Assembly: GCA_947623455.1 (NCBI GenBank)
Contig: OX392530.1
Location: forward strand, 32,891,405-32,955,404
Source: Mimachlamys varia
Lineage: Eukaryota > Mollusca > Bivalvia > Pectinida > Pectinidae
Length of the DNA: 64,000 nucleotides
Direction of reading: 5' to 3'
The notes under the pieces are model-generated. The model made no database searches and had not been told where the DNA came from. It saw only the letters and a program-made list of their open reading frames with translations. The translations under genes were made by a program, and so were the position numbers. Shown in pieces: positions 12,252 to 23,540 of this stretch (positions are counted from its first letter, which is position 1; every line of letters starts with the position of its first letter).

Positions 12252-12583
12252 ATATATATATATATATATGTTTGAATGAGTGTTCTTATGTTCACATTAT
12301 GTTTCCAGAATTTTGTTATGACTTTTTCATGAAGTACATTTTTTTCTTATATGGATCACCTTTGTTTGAGTTCAGAACGTCTTCTGGCCCGAGCAGACGT
12401 TCCTTTTTTATTATGCCAAAAAGGTGTCATTTTTCACTTACTAAGCATTCTCATCTTAACAACCCATGATAATGACATTATCATACTACCGGTATAACGT
12501 AGTATATATGATTATATGGTTGCGGATTGATGATGTAATGGTGTGTTTGTGTCTTAGATTGTTTAATCTTATCTGTTTTTCAG

Positions 12584-12707
12584 ACGTTGCTACCGACGGT
12601 AATGCGGCCACGCTACGGAACAGGAAGAGGACTGCCAAAATGCTCATCATGGTGGTGGTGTTGTTTTTTGTCTGCTATATGCCTGTTTACCTGTTAAATA
12701 TATTGAG
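12584..12707 (+). CDS. Peptide GPCR, exon with third loop end and TM6 (orexin/allatotropin-like)
   Basis: Internal exon of a class A G-protein-coupled receptor at the plasma membrane. It encodes the end of the third intracellular loop with a basic RNRKRTAKML stretch and then transmembrane helix 6 (VVVLFFVCYMPVYLLNILR). The usual CWxP toggle reads CYMP, and TAKML with CYxP recalls orexin receptors; that subfamily call is my inference. Boundaries: a TCTGTTTTTCAG acceptor precedes 12584 and a GAG/GTAAGC donor follows 12707. The exon starts at codon position 2 and ends after position 2, and the following exon continues in frame. Exons for TM1 to TM5 were not found and may lie to the left of the window. 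Confidence 0.93.
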
Positions 12708-13154
12708 GTAAGCTAATTTATATAACAGTAACGCCAATGTCTTTTTACGCGGTAAACATATCAAATTAACGTCTAATTTTACATTTGTCTAATTTATTTA
12801 TAACGAATATCCTACGTGTGTAGTATGCAAATCTTTTATACGAGCGTAGGTAAAACGATTTCTTGTAAGTTTATCACATGAGATGCACGTATATATTGTG
12901 TGTGTACTACGTAAATCCGGTATGTGTAGTACGTATGCACTATTGGTGCTGTACGTCTATGTGAGACGTACAGTTGCTTTACGTGTGTCATATATGGGGA
13001 GAATAGCGTTATCAGTAAATATTTTTTATGTGTTACACCCGACAGTGATAATTTGATCCAAAATGATCAATAATACCATCATTTGACCTTTGACACATTG
13101 ATAACGATGATACCAGTCTAGCAGATATGTTATTGTAACAGCTCAGAAATTCAA

Positions 13155-13245
13155 CGTACTGACCGGAATTCGAGCCTGGGACATCAGAGAATCATAGAAT
13201 GAATCTGAACTCTCTGAGTTACCTAGTCCAAGACTCCCCACGTAT
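13155..13245 (-). repeat. tRNA-like relic, possible SINE head
   Basis: On the minus strand GGTAACTCAGAGAGTTCAG resembles a tRNA A-box region. About 30 bases later CCAGGCTCGAATTCCGG resembles a B box with a T-arm whose stem has one mismatch. The acceptor and anticodon stems do not form, so it is not a functional tRNA. No second copy was seen here, so the SINE idea is weak. Confidence 0.35.
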
Positions 13246-14461
13246 AAAGTGATATATACTGTTTATACATTCCGGGTTAACTATTACGTCTAAACATCTG
13301 TCTGTGTCGTTCCGAGTGTTTGGGGTTATGTATATCGCCCCAAAATCCATAAATCCGTGTTCTGAAAACATGTTCTAAATCATACCGTTCAATACCGCTC
13401 CATACTATGTAATCTAATGTTAACACCGCTGCCATTTCGCAACGTGAAAATAAAGCGCCGTTATTGTATGTCGTAAGTTGTAGAAATGAACCATCTGTCG
13501 TACACACAGCAAGTCTTTTACGTATATGATTATCTTATGAAGGATTTGTTAATAGTTTAAATATGTTGATATGAAATCAAAAAGGTCATTGACATCTTAA
13601 GATTATTGCATTCAATGTGTAAACAAACACATTGCGATGTAATGTTGCAAAACCATTGCTTGTTCACTGATATGGCTTCGTTCTATGCCGTCTTTACCAG
13701 TTTTTCAGAGTGAAACCTATTTCTGTTATCAGTACACTGAACATTACTTGTGCTGTATGTCACTCTGAAGGCATGGCAAACTTTTAAGAAACATGTCTGA
13801 TAGTTCAAAGCTTGAAACACTACGTCTGGAAATCGCCTCAGTGTCACTGTCGCTATCACGTGCCCGCAGATCCATGTATTACGTACAGAGTATGCCGTGT
13901 CACAATTGTGAGGATTCTTGCTACGACAAAAGATGTAGTTTGTTTCAAAATGGCCCATTACATATCATCGACATGACCGTATGTATCCATTCTAAGTGTA
14001 TAAATCCGTATCAACAGCATTCAACTTCTCTGTACGGCATCCTTGCCTGTCGGGATCCAGGTACATCACTTATCTCGAGAACATTACAAGCGCACCCATG
14101 TATTGTCTGTCAGCCTAAGGACCTGTCCGCCGGAAGTCGTATAAGGCAGGATCATACAGGCGCCACATACACGAGTCACCGGCTAAACATAACTCGCGTG
14201 CATCTACGAAATCGGTAAAATACGTACTGTTTGGCATGCGCCCCCACGTGACAACGAACATAGACTGTTTTGAAACTGACTTTGAATGTTTTGGTATTTA
14301 GCAAATTATTTTTGCGATGCTTCAAAAGCTCTTGCGAAGGCTGGGACATTATGAGTGTTAACCTAACTACTTAAAAATAATGAATTCGAGTAAATAACGA
14401 CTGATCAAGGCTAGCTCAGATACATAACGATGTACGAACTTGCAACAAAAACAAATTTAGA

Positions 14462-15185
14462 ATACCGAAGCGTCAACAAAATCGATTAAACTAGGAGCAA
14501 AATACGAAAAAAGGATAGATCTACATGGAGACCCTTGAAAAAGTAAAAGAGAATAAGACCAGGTGTTCCGGAAGAGTAAGCGTCTTCTGCTTCATCGGCG
14601 ACATTCGCCATGTAAATCTTGATCACATGAAAGTAAACATCAAGTCCTCGAAAAAAGAACTGAATCATTCTCAATCAAAACAAGTAAACACACTGATGAG
14701 CATACTCAAAAACGTCCATCTTTATATCACTTAAAGATACAGAATATTTCTCAATGAGACAAATATGGCGATTGTAAAACTTGCCCATAGTTTTCATCAA
14801 CCTGCTTCTCTCAAATCCCTGTGTTGTTAGTTTGTTTGTCAGCAGTCGACATCGATCACGAAAATCACGATGTTTACAGCCAGCCCTGGAATTACGAATC
14901 AACTGCGACATTTAAGCAACATAGATTGGAGAAGCAGGGATATTACTATCAAGAAATGGAAAGTTCACGATCGGAAAATTGAAATCGTCACGTTTGTCGT
15001 ACAGCTTAGTAGTGATCTATCCTTGTTGGTCATAGTTAAAGTAGAGATCGCGGTAAGCAGCTCCTGTAAAAGAGTTTGCTGTGTTCTTTATTTTAAGTTC
15101 AGAAAGGTATACACGATCGACCTGGTCAGCAAACTTCTTGTTGTTTATAGACAGCACATCGTCGATAGATCAAAAATTGAAATTT
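14462..15185 (-). mobile_element. Family A retroelement, reverse transcriptase C-terminal part plus 3' end
   Basis: Longest copy of the most abundant dispersed family here. Read on the minus strand, it first encodes part of a reverse transcriptase beyond the catalytic palm, with YDKRDDFNFPIVNFPFLDS and then SQLIRNSRAG, LTNKL and GKFYNRH. Two in-frame stops (TAG and TAA) show it is dead. After the coding end comes about 230 bp of non-coding 3' segment ending at TTGTTGACGCTTCGGTATTCT. I know this RT type from mollusc and other invertebrate genomes but cannot decide between a LINE and a Penelope-like element. Other copies keep only the 3' part, as expected for 5' truncation during reverse transcription. 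Confidence 0.85.
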
Positions 15186-16897
15186 AAAAGATTTGGCAAG
15201 GTTTTTGTTACCTGTCCTGATTAGCTCCTCCACAAATTCAGCCTCGTATGAAAACAAAAACAAGTCAGCTAATAGTGGGGAACAATCTGTTCCCAAGGGA
15301 TTGCAAACAATCCGCTGGAAATATTGTCGACTAGGATAGGAATTCGATCATCCTTACTATATCTTCAATATATTTCGTTTTAGCTTTCGTGTTTTCACAA
15401 AGTATGCTTCAATATAGCTCACCACCATATATGTGTATCGCCGTCCGCCTTATATGGAATAGAAAGTTTTCAAGCCGTTGACGTTACACATAGACAATGA
15501 ACACGGTCTTGTTCAGAACATAATGGATTTGATCAGTGATACAGGGTGCGTTAACGCATATGTGAAAGTCAAAGTATAAAAACGTTATGTCCCAATTGGT
15601 TTGCACGTACCATGCATTTATAAGCTACCTGTTCATAATGTGGGTTGACTTACATGTAATCTACAGCTAACTGTACACAGGAAGTTGATAATAATTAAAC
15701 CCCTATTCCCCCTCGACATTCGCCACATCTTCTTGACTCTCGGTTCACAGGAGAATTTGTTTGACAAAAAACTTTTCTTTCATCATTAAAATCCTATTTG
15801 TCATCCGGTTTATTATCACACTGGTTTAGGAAGAACAATTCTAACATAAGTTGTATAAAGAGTCCCAGGTACAGGATTAAGATGATGAAATTTACCTCTC
15901 CCACCGGCTCCGGTCTTATGTAACGAGATTACCGAGCTACTAAGTTTGAATGGCACCATTTTCTTGCTGTCCCAATTAAGGTTGCACGTGCATGGTGTAC
16001 CAATCTGGTAAATAACGTAGTATTAGTGATCTGTTATACTCCAATTAAGCTGGGCACGGGATTGATGTAGAAGGTGATTGGCCGACGTAATCAATACTGA
16101 TATTGTTCTGGCCTTATCTGTCTGAACAATTTGCCTATATTAATTTCATTTACCAATATCCCTCAGACGGATTTCTCAGTTTAGAAATAATAATCATAAT
16201 AAATGTCTCGGTTTCCAACGCGGATGGCAAAGGGATTAATTTGATGTAGCATTATGGGATATGTTTATAAGAGAATCTTATGTAACAGACGATATTCACG
16301 CATATATGGTAGGTGTCTTCTTCGGGAATGAAAACAGGACAACTTTGATTGATTAGCTACTCAAGCGATAAACAACTGAGCAAGTTAATGGTTGAGTAAG
16401 TGGGTACTTAAGATATTGATTATTCACTTATCGAATCGCTGTGTTTCGGTTTATATATATCATTTCTCCTTTAACTTACCTGACATTTTATTAGCGTGTA
16501 TTGGCAATAGCTGAAATATTGCAAATCTTATATACAATTCTAGTTTATCTAAAAACATTGAAAAAAAAACGTCTGACTTAAATAAATATTTTTGTTATTA
16601 TGAATAAAAAGACTGAAAGAATAAATGATTTGAAGTTTGAGAGAAGAAATACAAGAGAATGAAGGGAAAGGGGCCTCCTGTGTGAGGTGACATGATGTAA
16701 AAGGGATGATCCCAGGGCACCCCAACCTTGGTATCTCTCTCAAAACAAAGCTTGGGAATTAAAACATCTTTCTCAACCTGAAAAAAGAAATATTGCAAAT
16801 ACGATCATACAATGAATGGCACTGAAAAGACCAAAGTGTTGTTGTTATAATACAATTACGGGAAACATGACGTGATCAAATTTTGTTGTTTGTTTAG

Positions 16898-17016
16898 ATA
16901 TGCGAAGGCGTTACATGGTGTACCCGACCTATCAATATCTGTGATTACGCTGACGTCACGGTTCCTGTGTTATTTCAATAGTGCCATTAACCCGGTAATC
17001 TACAACTTTATGAGCG
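16898..17016 (+). CDS. Peptide GPCR, TM7 exon
   Basis: Encodes the third extracellular loop (YAKALHGVPDLS) and transmembrane helix 7 of the receptor begun at 12584. The signature CYFNSAINPVIYNFM contains NPxxY (NPVIY), which couples helix 7 to activation in class A receptors. The first base completes an Arg codon split by the intron (AG+A). The acceptor is TTGTTTGTTTAG. The donor ATGAGCG/GTAAGT leaves one base of the next codon. If the intron were not removed the frame would run on, so the splice site rather than the open frame sets the end. Family assignment is secure; the exact ligand is not. Confidence 0.95.
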
Positions 17017-18426
17017 GTAAGTCAAAATGCACATGCGCCGTTACAACTTTCCTTAAGGACTCACACAGCTATATAATTTACTATATGTTATTACTAAGCT
17101 TTCGAGCTTATACCTTTAATAATTGAAGTTCAACACTTGTGACAACTGCCTAGATTCACAGATACATACATGACAAAAAGTATATTTTTGTGAAGTTCAA
17201 TATCTATAGATTGCATTCAATGCAGAATAGGTCAACAATTACCTATTTAAATTAATCAGAATCACTGTACTTTGCCGGAACAAAGTTTCAGTAGGGACTA
17301 CAAACGTATGAAATACTTCGTGATAGGCTGATTAAGTTGTGCGAGTCCTTAAGGTGTTTTTCTGGGTACTTTCACGACGACACCAATAAACTATATCGGT
17401 GACCTTGTGATATGAGACTGGTAGCAATTCATTGCACAAAAAGTAATAGTAGATTGACGGCAAAATGCAGATATATAGTTAATTAACAGAAAATACAAGA
17501 TGAAATCAAATGTTCGGAAAATATTAGGGACAATGTTATTGTAAAAAGGACGAATAATTAATGTATGGAAAGTAAAGGCCGTGTTATATTTCATTTACAC
17601 AAAGTGAAAAGATAGGAAATTATTATCATAATGAAATTTACAGAAAAGACGACTATAGAAAAAAAATAAGAAAGAAAATAATGTTGAAAAAAATCAACTT
17701 TCTGTAAATCACACGCAAGATTAAATGCTATTCATATAGAAACAAAATTGTTTATGAAAAAAAAAACATTTGTAAAGGAAATGTAATTCATGGAGAAAAG
17801 TATGAATTTTGGGAAAATCTAATAATGTAGTATTTTATTGATACATTCATGCATATATTTTGTAAAAAAGACAAAAGCATTAATATTTGTTGTTTCGTAA
17901 ACGTTTTGCTAACATTTCATGGTTATATTTACATCAATGAAATGAACTGGTTATCTTGGTCGTAGATTGTGGATCCCCTGGTGCTTACCTACAATGGTCG
18001 GTACACCAGTGGGTCTAACTATCTAAAACCATACTAATTCGATAAGTACATGTTCCACTTTAAGATGAGGCATTAAATTCTTGGCACGTTTTGCTACTTA
18101 AGCGGCAATTCGAGGTATACTTCATAGAGATACTTAAATAAAAAGGAAAATTTGACGGCTAAACAGTGTACGATGAAATATATGATCATAGCACCTCGAT
18201 AAATTAGCATGACGAGTTGGTCTAATGGATTGCATTAACCAAAACACATATAACTGTTTGAAGGGGTTTTAAGAGCTCTTTCAGCATCATGACTTAACCG
18301 ACTCCTTGTGTTGTGATAGAGGACATCAACCCTCTGTTTCTATCTATCGCTGTGTTCATCCGGCGAGCAACACCTCTTCATTAGGCCGTTTCTCGTACTA
18401 ATGACGGGCTTTTCTTATGTTTCCAG
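17017..18426 (+). other. GPCR intron (TM7 to helix 8)
   Basis: GT-AG intron of 1.4 kb, AT-rich. No repeat family or embedded gene was recognised. Confidence 0.8.
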
Positions 18427-18537
18427 AGAAGTTTAAAAAGGAGTTTCGAGTGGTGTGCTGGTGTTGTTTAAAGCTCAATTATACACGGAATCAGCGCGCA
18501 GTGAATGCCAGCAGGACACACAACCATTCTTCTGAAG
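18427..18537 (+). CDS. Peptide GPCR, helix 8 and proximal tail exon
   Basis: The split codon G+AG gives Glu, so the junction reads NFMS-EKFKKEF, the usual end of helix 7 passing into helix 8. CWCC follows and is a likely palmitoylation site. The tail then turns basic and polar (NYTRNQRAVNASRTHNHSSE). The acceptor is ATGTTTCCAG and the donor GAAG/GTATGC, leaving phase 1. Without splicing the frame would end after about ten more residues, so an alternative short tail is possible. Confidence 0.9.
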
Positions 18538-19051
18538 GTATGCGTCATCATCATTCTCACGCAACTTGATAATAGTATATCTGTCTGTAATTAGTTAGAA
18601 CAACCGATTGTTACGAAAAGGTTAGGCACAGGATTAGAACAAAAGGCGCGATGCATGTAAAATATGTCTGCTTTCTTTACTGCCCAGAAATGATCGCCAC
18701 ACCTTTAGTCTAAAGTAGTATGTATTATTGTAATTACATTTGTCTAGATATCAGCCAAGACTTCAGGGAAATCTCTCTTATCCGTTACATTATGAGACGT
18801 CACCTAAATCGCAGAATACCCAGGGTGTACGAAAAAGCATGTATACTGTAGCCTTGCCAATATTTACGCCTGAACCGCGACTGCACACTATTGGTTATGA
18901 TGACGACAGAGCGTTTTAACAAAGCAGTTATTGTGGTTTCGAACGGGATTTTAGACTTTATAAATATGTGGTATTGTTTTGATCCAAAACACCTTATCTT
19001 TAAATTAGAACATATATCACATCGTGTATCACTGGTGTAATAGATTTTGAT

Positions 19052-19145
19052 AATTATATAATAATTTATACAAACTCGTGTAATTACTTAATAGTTTATA
19101 CAAACTCGTGTAATTATTTAATCATTTATACAAGCTTTCGTGTAT
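19052..19145. repeat. Three-copy 34-bp tandem repeat
   Basis: TTTATACAAACTCGTGTAATTA recurs twice with a third, diverged copy (TTTATACAAGCTTTCGTGTATT), separated by TTTAAT-like spacers. Confidence 0.75.
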
Positions 19146-19759
19146 TTCACGTAATATAGTTTCTTCGGTACATGCTAATGAGGACTATTAGTGTATTGTC
19201 CTTGTTACAAGTATGAGTTGAAATTTGAAACAATGGATATGGAAGGGGGGTAACTCTGACTAACAAAAGTATAAACAATAATACGTGACTATCATACATG
19301 TATGTAGATGTATTATCATTGCTTTAAGTTGGTTTTGGATTTTATTTTGCCACGCTTCAGACCAGTCTGGGATGCCCTTACGGAGGTACGAAACTATACA
19401 TACGACAACATCATATATTTATCCTCGTTTGTAAGCCGCCGACGCTCTTGTTGTGTCACGTGCTGCATTTCTATGTAAATTTTCAATCGTCTTTCATATT
19501 TTGTATAGTTGTGTCTCCAACCTCTTATTGATCCTGTATTTCATATTATCATTACTTTTTTTCCTGGATAATCCAAGTGTTACGCTTAATTACGCTCTCT
19601 GACCAAGTCATAGCAAAAATTGAAGGCTCTGTGTGCACCATATTATCGACAAGACGAGAAGAATAATTTGATCATTTTATGTGGATCAAATGCATCTATC
19701 AGTTGCATGGTGTAACAGCAAAATTGACTAGCTTTAAATTAGACAGGCAGAAACATTAA

Positions 19760-20233
19760 AGGCCCCATATTCCTAACTTTCGGAAAAACTTGAAGCAAAA
19801 ATCAAGCCTAATTACTTATAACATTTATATATTTAGTTAAGATCAACTGATACCAATAATATTCAAGATGAATTCTAACGCGGTTACCGGTACAGCAGCA
19901 GTTGAAACTCGGTATTTGTAAACACGCATCCATTTCGAACTGTATTCTAACTGTACGGTGCAGTTTAATTCATTTTTTCGGAATACTGTATCTATTACTA
20001 AATTTAAAAGGTGCAGCACATGTGTGTGTTACGTCATCTTACGGCTTGTTGTTGAAGTAGGTCACACCTGAATTATTTTCAGTTATTTGGATTTTTTCTG
20101 TCGAGAGTTTCTTGTTAGTTACCGCTCAAGTTTACTTCGTTTTAGACTTATTTTTGTATGGTTATCAACTGGATATTTTCCAATGATTTTTCAGAATCCC
20201 GAAAAAATTCTTGAAGCTATGTATATTGGGCCT
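19760..20233 (-). mobile_element. TTAA-flanked MITE (family M), carrying a nested insertion
   Basis: Terminal inverted repeats AGGCCCCATATTCCTAACTTT and ATGTATATTGGGCCT are flanked on both sides by TTAA. The interior matches the other family M copies at 40554, 44561 and 55244. It is inverted relative to 40554 and 44561, and longer than its relatives (474 against 367-387 bp) because about 95 bp of hammerhead-family element sit inside it. No transposase is encoded. TTAA duplication is typical of piggyBac-type transposition, so a piggyBac-like mobiliser is an inference. Confidence 0.85.
19946..20040 (+). mobile_element. Hammerhead-family (H) copy nested in MITE
   Basis: From about TAACTGTACGGTGCAG to GTTACGTCATCTT this matches the part of family H downstream of the ribozyme. 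It lies inside the MITE at 19760-20233 and has no counterpart in the other MITE copies, so it inserted later. Its left edge falls within or just before the ribozyme cleavage point, and the catalytic core is absent. Confidence 0.75.
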
Positions 20234-22124
20234 TTAAGATTTCTTTATTAACCCGAGACTCAAATAACTCTCTGTGAGTCTTAAATTGTGCTATGACATA
20301 TGCAAGTGGCGTAGAAGTGGGCGTAACCTTTGGATAATCGAGGATGCATTATTCCATGTTTTTTTTGCATGTCTGTATCAAAATGTATTAGACTAGAGTA
20401 CTTCTATTATATTGTTACCATGACCAAACTAAGATTAAAGTCCTCACTACTTTGCATATATTTATGCTACAAAACGTTGATAAATGTGTATTATACCGAA
20501 TTTGAACAAAAGACGAAGTTAATCCTTAAAAGATAATGGGAAACGGTACCAACATATTCTACCCCCTATTAATGAAAGAAACGACTTTGAACAGATCATT
20601 GGATATTGCTTGCATTTCATTGCAAAGAAATGATCTGTGGTTTGAGGGAAACTGTTTCGGCAAATATTACATCCTTGGCCAAAACCCTATCTGTTTCGTA
20701 ATTACATGTATCAATATAAAATATTTACATGTCGTCCTCCATAATTTGTAAAATTAATCGTATATGTTTTACAAAATAATGAATTTAAAAAAATATGATG
20801 ATAAAGCGTCAACAAAAACCATTATCTGAACGGCTTATACAGTATCATTAGTAACAGCTGTTAAACAAAAGTCTTAAATCACTATTATACAAACTATCAA
20901 AGACACAACGATCTCAGTAATCATTTAAAATGGCAACCTAGTGAACCAACGTTTTTTTAAAACAACTAGAATGAAAAAACCTATATCCAGACAAAGGAAC
21001 CCGTACTTGATAGTTTAATACCGTGTAGCCTATATCCAATGTGGTCAGTTTAATTATTTTGAAAGCCCGTGACAAATAAGCAACATCAAAATAAACCACG
21101 AAAATAACCGTGCCCCCTGGCGCGACCACACGTATGTGCGTTGTAAGCGATGTAAATACGCGCGAGCTCGAGGACACCAGGAGTTTGATTTCACACGTAC
21201 TTCTTTCAAGGTATGTGAGATTCACGAAATACGTTGCCGACAATTATGATATATACGATAATTATTAGATCCCACGAGAAATTGTGTTCAAACTTCAAAC
21301 TAACCAAAAGCAGATATTATTGAAAGCTCGCACACACAGGGGCCCTCTGAAGACAACTTTGTTAACCTAAACACGTCTTCGCTCTTTACCATGATACGTA
21401 AATAAAAATCGTCGCGAATCTTAGCTATAGAGATGCCGTGAAGAATGTGCTATACATTCTGGAATTCATCATGTACATATTCAAGTGCTATGCTTACTTT
21501 TATTCATAGACATATTATTTGATGGGCTGCACTTCGATTTCGAAGTCATTGTTTTGCATCATACGAGGCAGGTCTGTGCGTGCTCCTTGATCACCATCAT
21601 GAAGAGCTCAGAGTTGTTTGTATACATAATATTATGTCGCATTTGCTTGGGTTGGACAATTAAGGATTTCCTTATTAAAAGACCTTGAAAACATCAGGTT
21701 TTGTCAAAATATCGGTATGAATAGTTTACAAAGCTTACAAAACTACATTTTCATATAAACAATAATTGGTGATATTATAAAAAAAAAAGTAAACAAACTT
21801 CACTTAATTGCTCCTTTAAATGAATTAATAAATGGTGGTATGTAAATGACGTCTTTACTTAGAGCCTAAAATGAAGACATGTAGAGGTAAGTTTTGATGT
21901 CCTTCTTAAATTTGGCAAAGGGCATTTATTTTTCTAACAGCAGACGGTAAGCGCTACTGAAGATTTGGAAAAAAAAACATATAAATGACTCTCCCTCCGA
22001 TCACAGTGATCGTGACGGATGATACAAGGTAACAAGCTTATGGAGGCCTTGTATGTATGCAGCAACGTTTACTAAATGCGACCTGTATCGTACGTTAAAC
22101 AACTGTAGTTATAATATGAACAAA

Positions 22125-22265
22125 TGTATGACCCTTGACAAAAAGTAAAAGGATAATACCAGGTGTTCTTGAAGAGTTAGCGTCTTCGGATTAATTGACG
22201 ACACCCGAAATGTCAAACTAGGTCACATCCTAGCAAATGTCACGTCCTCCAAGCGCGAATAGAGG
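22125..22265 (-). mobile_element. Family A retroelement fragment
   Basis: The plus strand shows the reverse complement of the 3' segment, with ACCAGGTGTTCTTGAAGAG, GACGACACCCGAAATGTC and GTCACGTCCTCCAAGCGCGAAT. It is diverged and non-coding. Confidence 0.75.
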
Positions 22266-22979
22266 CAAGTAACCAGTGATGTGCTCTTTATTTTACGTAG
22301 GAGTAACGAGATGTATAAGTGTTGATAGTCTAATGAGTAGGCTCTGATCCCAATCTTTACTTATTATTTGATGTGCATTAATTTACCCTTCAAGGACTTT
22401 AAAGTAAGTTGGTCGTACACCGTTTAACACACACCCAATGTAACATTGAACCTTGACATTCCCAAACTCCCGTCGAGCTAGCCGACAGGCTAGGACAGTC
22501 CCGACAGTAAGAAGGTCTCCTCCACCCACTCGTAGACTGAGTAAGTACATATACCGCCTAAACACATACCTAACCGCACCCGACTTACACGTGCAGCCCG
22601 CCCATTAGTTAAACGTGTGTCGCCATAGATCAGACGCCTTCACTGCCTTAGTAGTAGAGAAGGCGAAAAGTCCCATCATCTTGTGATGTATGATATATAT
22701 TGTTATTGCATGCATAATTTGTTGTAAGCATATGCAATTCTGAACATCGCTTCTTTTGATAAATACACGGTAAATTTTTCATAGCGATTTGTATAATAGG
22801 CATGCAACGACATTTTGCGAATAAGTTTTACTTTATAGTGCCGTATGTTTCAATTTCCTTTTTCTTACGTTGAAGCCTTGGCTACTGCATGTTAAAATTA
22901 TCAGTTATATTGTTCATCTGTTTGATGTGAATTAAAATCAAAACTATGTTAACATTATTGAAATGATGAAGACATTTAG

Positions 22980-23185
22980 GCATAATAAAATTAGAAAGAA
23001 ATAAAACCTCGCATATGTTTCGTTACAGCGTACATCGTCACAACAAAAGTACTTTCTACAAAGATGGCAGCTTGGACTTCTCTGATTCGAGGACGGAAAT
23101 GACGCGTCTGAAGCCGTTCAATCACGGCTCGCGGGTCTGTAAAGATTCCTACTACAATGGAAGCCCCGCCCACCATCCCACGTGA
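22980..23185 (+). CDS. Peptide GPCR, proposed last exon (C-terminal tail)
   Basis: An open frame ends with NGSPAHHPT and a TGA at 23183. Upstream it reads MFRYSVHRHNKSTFYKDGSL, then DFSDSRTEMTRLKPF, a polar Ser/Thr-rich stretch typical of receptor tails with kinase and arrestin sites. The local GC content is higher than the surroundings. Two acceptors (TTTAG before 22980, TTAG before 22995) both join in frame to the phase 1 donor at 18537, but their pyrimidine tracts are poor. A better-looking acceptor (TTTCGTTACAG, exon from 23029) would put this frame out of phase unless an unseen exon intervenes, and would otherwise give only about 24 residues. The coding call is moderate and the exact start uncertain. 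Confidence 0.55.
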
Positions 23186-23502
23186 TTCCATAGCAACATG
23201 AAGCTTTCGTGGGAAAATTGGACAGATTTTGGAGGATTCCCTTAGATATGCATTTGATATCGGATCTTCTGATATTTTAATCAAAATGTCAGTATGTCAT
23301 CCTTAACAGGAGTATTTGACGGGTTTTAAAGGTGATAAAATCACTGGCCATTCAATGTACATTAATTTTGGTGTTGTTATTCAGTAACAACACATGGTGA
23401 AACATTCATTTCGCAATCCATACCGGTCAAAAGAGCAAATCGTTAACTTGTTGTAGTTTTGTGTATATTGTTTCGTGACATTCATTAATTGTGAAATTTG
23501 AA

Positions 23503-23516
23503 AATAAATGAATAAA
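23503..23516 (+). terminator. Possible polyadenylation signals of the GPCR gene
   Basis: Two AATAAA hexamers (23503-23508 and 23511-23516) lie about 320 bp after the proposed stop codon. They would fit a short 3' untranslated region. In AT-rich DNA such hexamers are common, so this depends on the last exon being right. Confidence 0.35.
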
Positions 23517-23540
23517 AAGCCAAATATACTAGTATGTGTC

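Larger units (their letters stand above)
12708..16897 (+). other. GPCR intron (TM6 to TM7), 4.2 kb
   Basis: GT-AG intron between the TM6 and TM7 exons. It holds a tRNA-like relic (13155-13245) and the longest family A retroelement copy (14462-15185). A 141-codon open frame at 13793-14218 has no supporting features. The remainder is featureless AT-rich DNA. Confidence 0.8.
18538..22979 (+). other. GPCR intron with nested transposons
   Basis: About 4.4 kb between the helix 8 exon and the proposed last exon. It holds a short tandem repeat (19052-19145), a TTAA-flanked MITE (19760-20233) with a hammerhead-family element inside it, a small family A scrap near 20803-20840, and a family A fragment at 22125-22265. 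A GC-richer patch at 22380-22680 has no recognisable content. Confidence 0.6.

Noticed and set aside
12221..12469. 82-codon open frame starting in the 12.1-kb palindrome
   Set aside because: Half of it is palindrome and TA repeat; it is not spliced to the TM6 exon.
13793..14218. 141-codon open frame on the + strand inside the GPCR intron
   Set aside because: No recognisable domain, no splice or promoter context, a competing antisense open frame, and the local GC content makes a frame of this length plausible by chance.
14690..14730. CTGATGAG followed by CTCAAAAAC, hammerhead-like
   Set aside because: GAAA is absent and the stems do not form; it is antisense to retroelement coding sequence.
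22991..23284. 97-codon minus-strand open frame
   Set aside because: It is antisense to the proposed GPCR tail exon, whose plus-strand frame is better supported by phase and composition.
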